The notes below the pieces were generated by a model that made no database searches, was not told the origin of the DNA, and saw nothing but the letters and a program-made list of their open reading frames with translations. DNA of 22,571 bases, taken from contig DCMF01000083.1 in assembly GCA_002321305.1 (NCBI GenBank), positions 1-22,571 on the forward strand. The letters are read 5' to 3'. Made by a program: the position numbers and the translations under genes. The stretch comes from Verrucomicrobia bacterium UBA1629 (GTDB lineage: Bacteria; Verrucomicrobiota; Kiritimatiellia; RFP12; UBA1067). Each line of letters opens with the position of its first letter. Position 1 is the first letter of the stretch. This document shows, piece by piece, positions 20,510 through 22,571 of this stretch.

Positions 20510-22273
20510 TCAGGCGAGGGAGGCGGCCAGGAGGACGAGGACGGCGAGGATGACAAGGAAGATGTAGAAGTGGAGGGATCCGTTCTGCAGCAGATGCGCG
20601 CGCTGGAAGAGACGCGCGGCCTGCGTGAAGACGGGCCGCCAGAGCCCGGCGAGCGCGCGGTCGTCCGTCTCCGTCGCGAACGCCGCGTCCGTCGGCGTGG
20701 CGGGATGGCCCCGGAAGGGGATCAGGTGGCGGCGTGGCTTCAGGATCGGCGCGAAGAGGTCTGTGAGCGGCTGGGTGAAGGCCGTGGCGGTGTAGGCCAT
20801 GCGCGCGGTCGGGGCGCGGTAGCCGCAGTCCCACGTCGGGACGGCGGGCTTCAGGCCGCCGCGCGGACAGAGGAAGCGGCGCGCGGCGACGAGCGCGAGG
20901 GCGAGGAGGAGGCCGATGCCGGTGAGGGCGAGGACGTCCTGAAGCGGCGCCGGGAGCGCGTCCGGCAGGGCGGCGCCGCCGCAGACGTGCCGTCCGAGGC
21001 GGAGGCAGGCGACGGTGCCCAGGGTCATGGCGAGGGAGCAGCCGAAAAGCCCGAGCTGGGCGAGCCACATGCGGGCGGGCGTCTCGACGGCCGTGGCGGC
21101 GGCCTCGCTGCGTGGCTCGCCGAGGAAGGTCGCGCCGATCGCCTTGCAGTAGGCGGCCGTGGCGAGGCCGCCCGTCAGCGCGAGGGCGACGAGGACGAGG
21201 AACCCGGCGGCCATGAGGGCGGGGTCATGCGTGCGGACGGCCTGAAAGGCCGCGCCGTAGACGAGCAGTTCGCTCAGGAAGCCGTTGAGCGGCGGAAGCC
21301 CGGAAAGGCCGAGCGCATTCAGGACGAAGAGGGTCCCCGTCTTCGGCATCCGCTTGAGAAGTCCGCCGAGCCGGTCCTGGTCGAGCGTCCCCGCCTGGTG
21401 GAGGACGGAGCCCGCGCCGAGGAAGAGCCCGCCTTTCAGGAACGCATGGTTGAGGACATGGGCGAGGGCGCCCGCGAGGGCGAGCGTCTGGATCTGGAAG
21501 GCGTCGGCCGCCAGGTTCTGGGGGCCTGTCCCCGCCAGTCGGGGGTCTGTCCCCAGCAGCGCGAGGCCGAGACCGAGGGCGACGACGCCCATGTTCTCCA
21601 CGGAGGAGAAGGCGAGCAGTTTCTTGAGGTTGGCTTGCGGAAGCGCAAAGAGAATGCCGCCAAGTGCGCCGAAAATTCCGAAAAATAGAAGAATCCATCC
21701 ACTTATCGCAAACATCTCGGGGGTCTGTCCCCAGATTTGCGGGGTCTGTCCCCAGGGGGTGGCGAAGCGCATGAGCCCGTAGAAGCCGAGCGGGATCATC
21801 GCGCCGGACATGACCGCAGACGCGGGCGCGGGCGCGGCGGGGTGCGCTTCGGGAAGCCAGACGTGGAAGGGCGGGAAGCCGATCTTGAGGCCGAAGCCGA
21901 CGGCGGCGCAGACGAAGGCGGCGAGGACGCAGCCGGGCCGGGCGAGAAGGACGCCCGCCAGCATGAGCGCGCAGGCGCCCGCATGGCAGGCGAGGAGGTA
22001 GATCCACGTGGCCTTGCGGACGGTCTTCTCGGTGCTCTCGAAGGCGACGAGCCCGGCTGAGGCGAGGCCCATCGCCTCCCAGGCCAGGAGGAAGGTCAGC
22101 TGGCCGGGCGCGAGGACGACGCCGGACATCGCCGCGAGCGTGGCGGCGAAAAAGGCCCAGAAGCGCGTCTGGCGGGCGCGCGACTCGCCGTGGAGATAGC
22201 CGGTCGCATGGAGCGCGGCCGCCAGCCCGACCAGGGCGATGGGCAGAAGGAAGATCGCTTGAAGTCCATTCAC
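20510..22273 (-). CDS. hyfB: HyfB/HycC-like antiporter subunit (NuoL family)
   Basis: The 587-residue membrane protein is the large antiporter-like subunit of group 4 hydrogenase-like complexes. I place the start at GTG 22273, because an upstream ATG at 22429 would translate through the promoter and add a non-membrane N-terminus. E66 (LLAWEAMGL), K130 (GFGLKIGFPPFHVWLPEAH), FSSVENMG and K280 (HVLNHAFLKGGLF) are the ion-path residues. The C-terminal WDCGYRAPTARMAYTATAF segment is diagnostic of HyfB/HycC. Two loops carry repeat-encoded inserts, WGQTPQIWGQTPE (174-186) and GTDPRLAGTGPQ (241-252). It is the first gene of the operon, about 30 nt from the predicted transcription start. It is shorter than E. 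coli HyfB (about 672). Confidence 0.88.
   Translation of the reverse strand: MNGLQAIFLLPIALVGLAAALHATGYLHGESRARQTRFWAFFAATLAAMSGVVLAPGQLTFLLAWEAMGLASAGLVAFESTEKTVRKATWIYLLACHAGACALMLAGVLLARPGCVLAAFVCAAVGFGLKIGFPPFHVWLPEAHPAAPAPASAVMSGAMIPLGFYGLMRFATPWGQTPQIWGQTPEMFAISGWILLFFGIFGALGGILFALPQANLKKLLAFSSVENMGVVALGLGLALLGTDPRLAGTGPQNLAADAFQIQTLALAGALAHVLNHAFLKGGLFLGAGSVLHQAGTLDQDRLGGLLKRMPKTGTLFVLNALGLSGLPPLNGFLSELLVYGAAFQAVRTHDPALMAAGFLVLVALALTGGLATAAYCKAIGATFLGEPRSEAAATAVETPARMWLAQLGLFGCSLAMTLGTVACLRLGRHVCGGAALPDALPAPLQDVLALTGIGLLLALALVAARRFLCPRGGLKPAVPTWDCGYRAPTARMAYTATAFTQPLTDLFAPILKPRRHLIPFRGHPATPTDAAFATETDDRALAGLWRPVFTQAARLFQRAHLLQNGSLHFYIFLVILAVLVLLAASLA
21521..21554 (-). repeat. Pair of GGGGACAGACCCC-type cores inside hyfB-like gene (first pair)
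   Basis: On the coding strand the cores are GGGGACAGACCCC (21542-21554) and GGGGACAGGCCCC (21521-21533), 21 nt apart start to start, a multiple of three. They encode GTDPRLAGTGP in an inter-helix loop. Confidence 0.78.
21720..21753 (-). repeat. Pair of GGGGACAGACCCC cores inside hyfB-like gene (second pair)
   Basis: Two identical cores, at 21720-21732 and 21741-21753, are 21 nt apart and encode WGQTPQIWGQTP, in a different frame from the first pair. An AT-rich stretch (about 21670-21717) adjoins them on the coding-downstream side. Confidence 0.8.
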
Positions 22274-22309
22274 GGGATGCGTATGCCTTTTGAGGTCAAG
22301 AGGGCGCGT

Positions 22310-22338
22310 ATTGTACTCTTCTGCCGCGAAAATGGCAA
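22310..22338 (-). promoter_or_regulatory. Sigma-70-type promoter of the Ehr-type operon
   Basis: On the minus strand TTGCCA (22338-22333) and TACAAT (22315-22310) are separated by 17 nt. The predicted start is near 22303, about 30 nt before the GTG. The -10 is followed by ACGCG, as in the plus-strand promoters of this window. The gap 22274-22425 holds nothing else I can name. Confidence 0.7.
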
Positions 22339-22425
22339 ATCGGCCTCCGCGCGAATTGCGCAGGGCGCGGTGAAAATGGGACTTCAAAGAATTTTGTGGA
22401 AGCGGGCGGCATGACCTTGATGCTT

Positions 22426-22571
22426 TCATAATGCCGATCCAATCCTAACGAGGTCTGGGCGCAGATCCAGTTTCCCGCAGAAGAAGAGTATGGCCGTGCG
22501 GAAGTTCTCGAAGTTCCGATAGCCCCTTGCCGAGGCCTTCAGGCTTTGAGTAGAGATGCCTCTTCAACGTG
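22426..22571 (-). pseudogene. 3' end of an ISL3-like transposase, partial at window edge
   Basis: Read from the right edge, one frame gives SLKASARGYRNFENFRTAIL, then FFCGKLDLRPDL, ending at TGA 22428-22426. This pattern is typical of the C-terminus of DDE transposases of the ISL3 group. An in-frame TGA at 22566-22564 comes just upstream, and the match seems to lose residues there, so the copy may be broken; the rest lies outside the window. No terminal inverted repeat was identified. Family assignment is from pattern memory only. Confidence 0.5.

Noticed and set aside
15773..22273. Functional Ni-Fe hydrogenase-4 / formate hydrogenlyase
   Set aside because: The large subunit lacks both CxxC ligand pairs, and no hyp, formate dehydrogenase or endopeptidase gene is present.
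15773..22273. Respiratory complex I
   Set aside because: No nuoE/F/G/C/A/J genes; the HyfB/HyfE-specific signatures and the CxxC form of the small subunit point to the group 4 hydrogenase lineage.
22274..22429. N-terminal extension of the hyfB-like gene from ATG 22429
   Set aside because: It would cross the -35/-10 promoter and the transposase stop, and encodes no membrane or conserved sequence; GTG 22273 fits the family start.

Overview
This is a GC-rich, gene-dense bacterial window, probably from an uncultured member of the PVC superphylum. Kiritimatiellota or Lentisphaerota is my best guess. That rests on a secreted FAD-dependent oxidoreductase with a sugar-binding-like N-terminus beside a GH97 glycosidase, on a glycosidase/SGNH-esterase fusion, and on overall protein style. 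It is inference; there is no rRNA gene to confirm it.

Region 1 (1-6027, + strand) is a polysaccharide-degradation cluster: the 3' part of a glycosidase-SGNH esterase fusion, a secreted GH97 alpha-glycosidase and a secreted FAD-dependent oxidoreductase.

Region 2 (6142-9788, +) is a tightly overlapping housekeeping operon: rluB, nth, folP, tatD, tadA. Every junction from nth to tadA is an ATGA overlap. A strong extended -10 promoter lies so close to the rluB start that the mRNA is probably leaderless. The nth, folP and tatD genes each carry short tandem-repeat insertions that keep the frame.

Region 3 (9846-15752, +) holds a MATE transporter, an unusual FlbD-like protein with a histone-H1-like linker, then transketolase, an N-acetylhexosamine-kinase-like phosphotransferase and luxS. 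The transporter, the FlbD-like gene and transketolase each have their own extended -10 promoter. Between the FlbD-like gene and transketolase lies a 168-bp array of 24 phased heptamers that changes from purine-rich to pyrimidine-rich and could form a long hairpin.

Region 4 (15773-22273, - strand) is a six-gene operon related to group 4 energy-converting hydrogenases and complex I: HyfB-, HyfC-, HyfE-, HyfF-like membrane subunits, a NuoD/HyfG-like large subunit, and a ferredoxin-NuoB fusion small subunit. The large subunit has lost three of the four Ni-Fe cysteine ligands, while all four proximal Fe-S ligands of the small subunit remain. It is therefore best read as an Ehr-type (energy-converting-hydrogenase-related) complex that couples an unknown redox reaction to ion translocation, not as a hydrogenase. 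It has a good -35/-10 promoter (TTGCCA-17 nt-TACAAT).

The right edge (22426-22571, -) shows what looks like the 3' end of an ISL3-like transposase.

The two most notable things are the Ni-Fe-less hydrogenase-like complex and the several families of phased short repeats (7-, 8-, 21- and 24-nt periods) found both between genes and inside essential genes.
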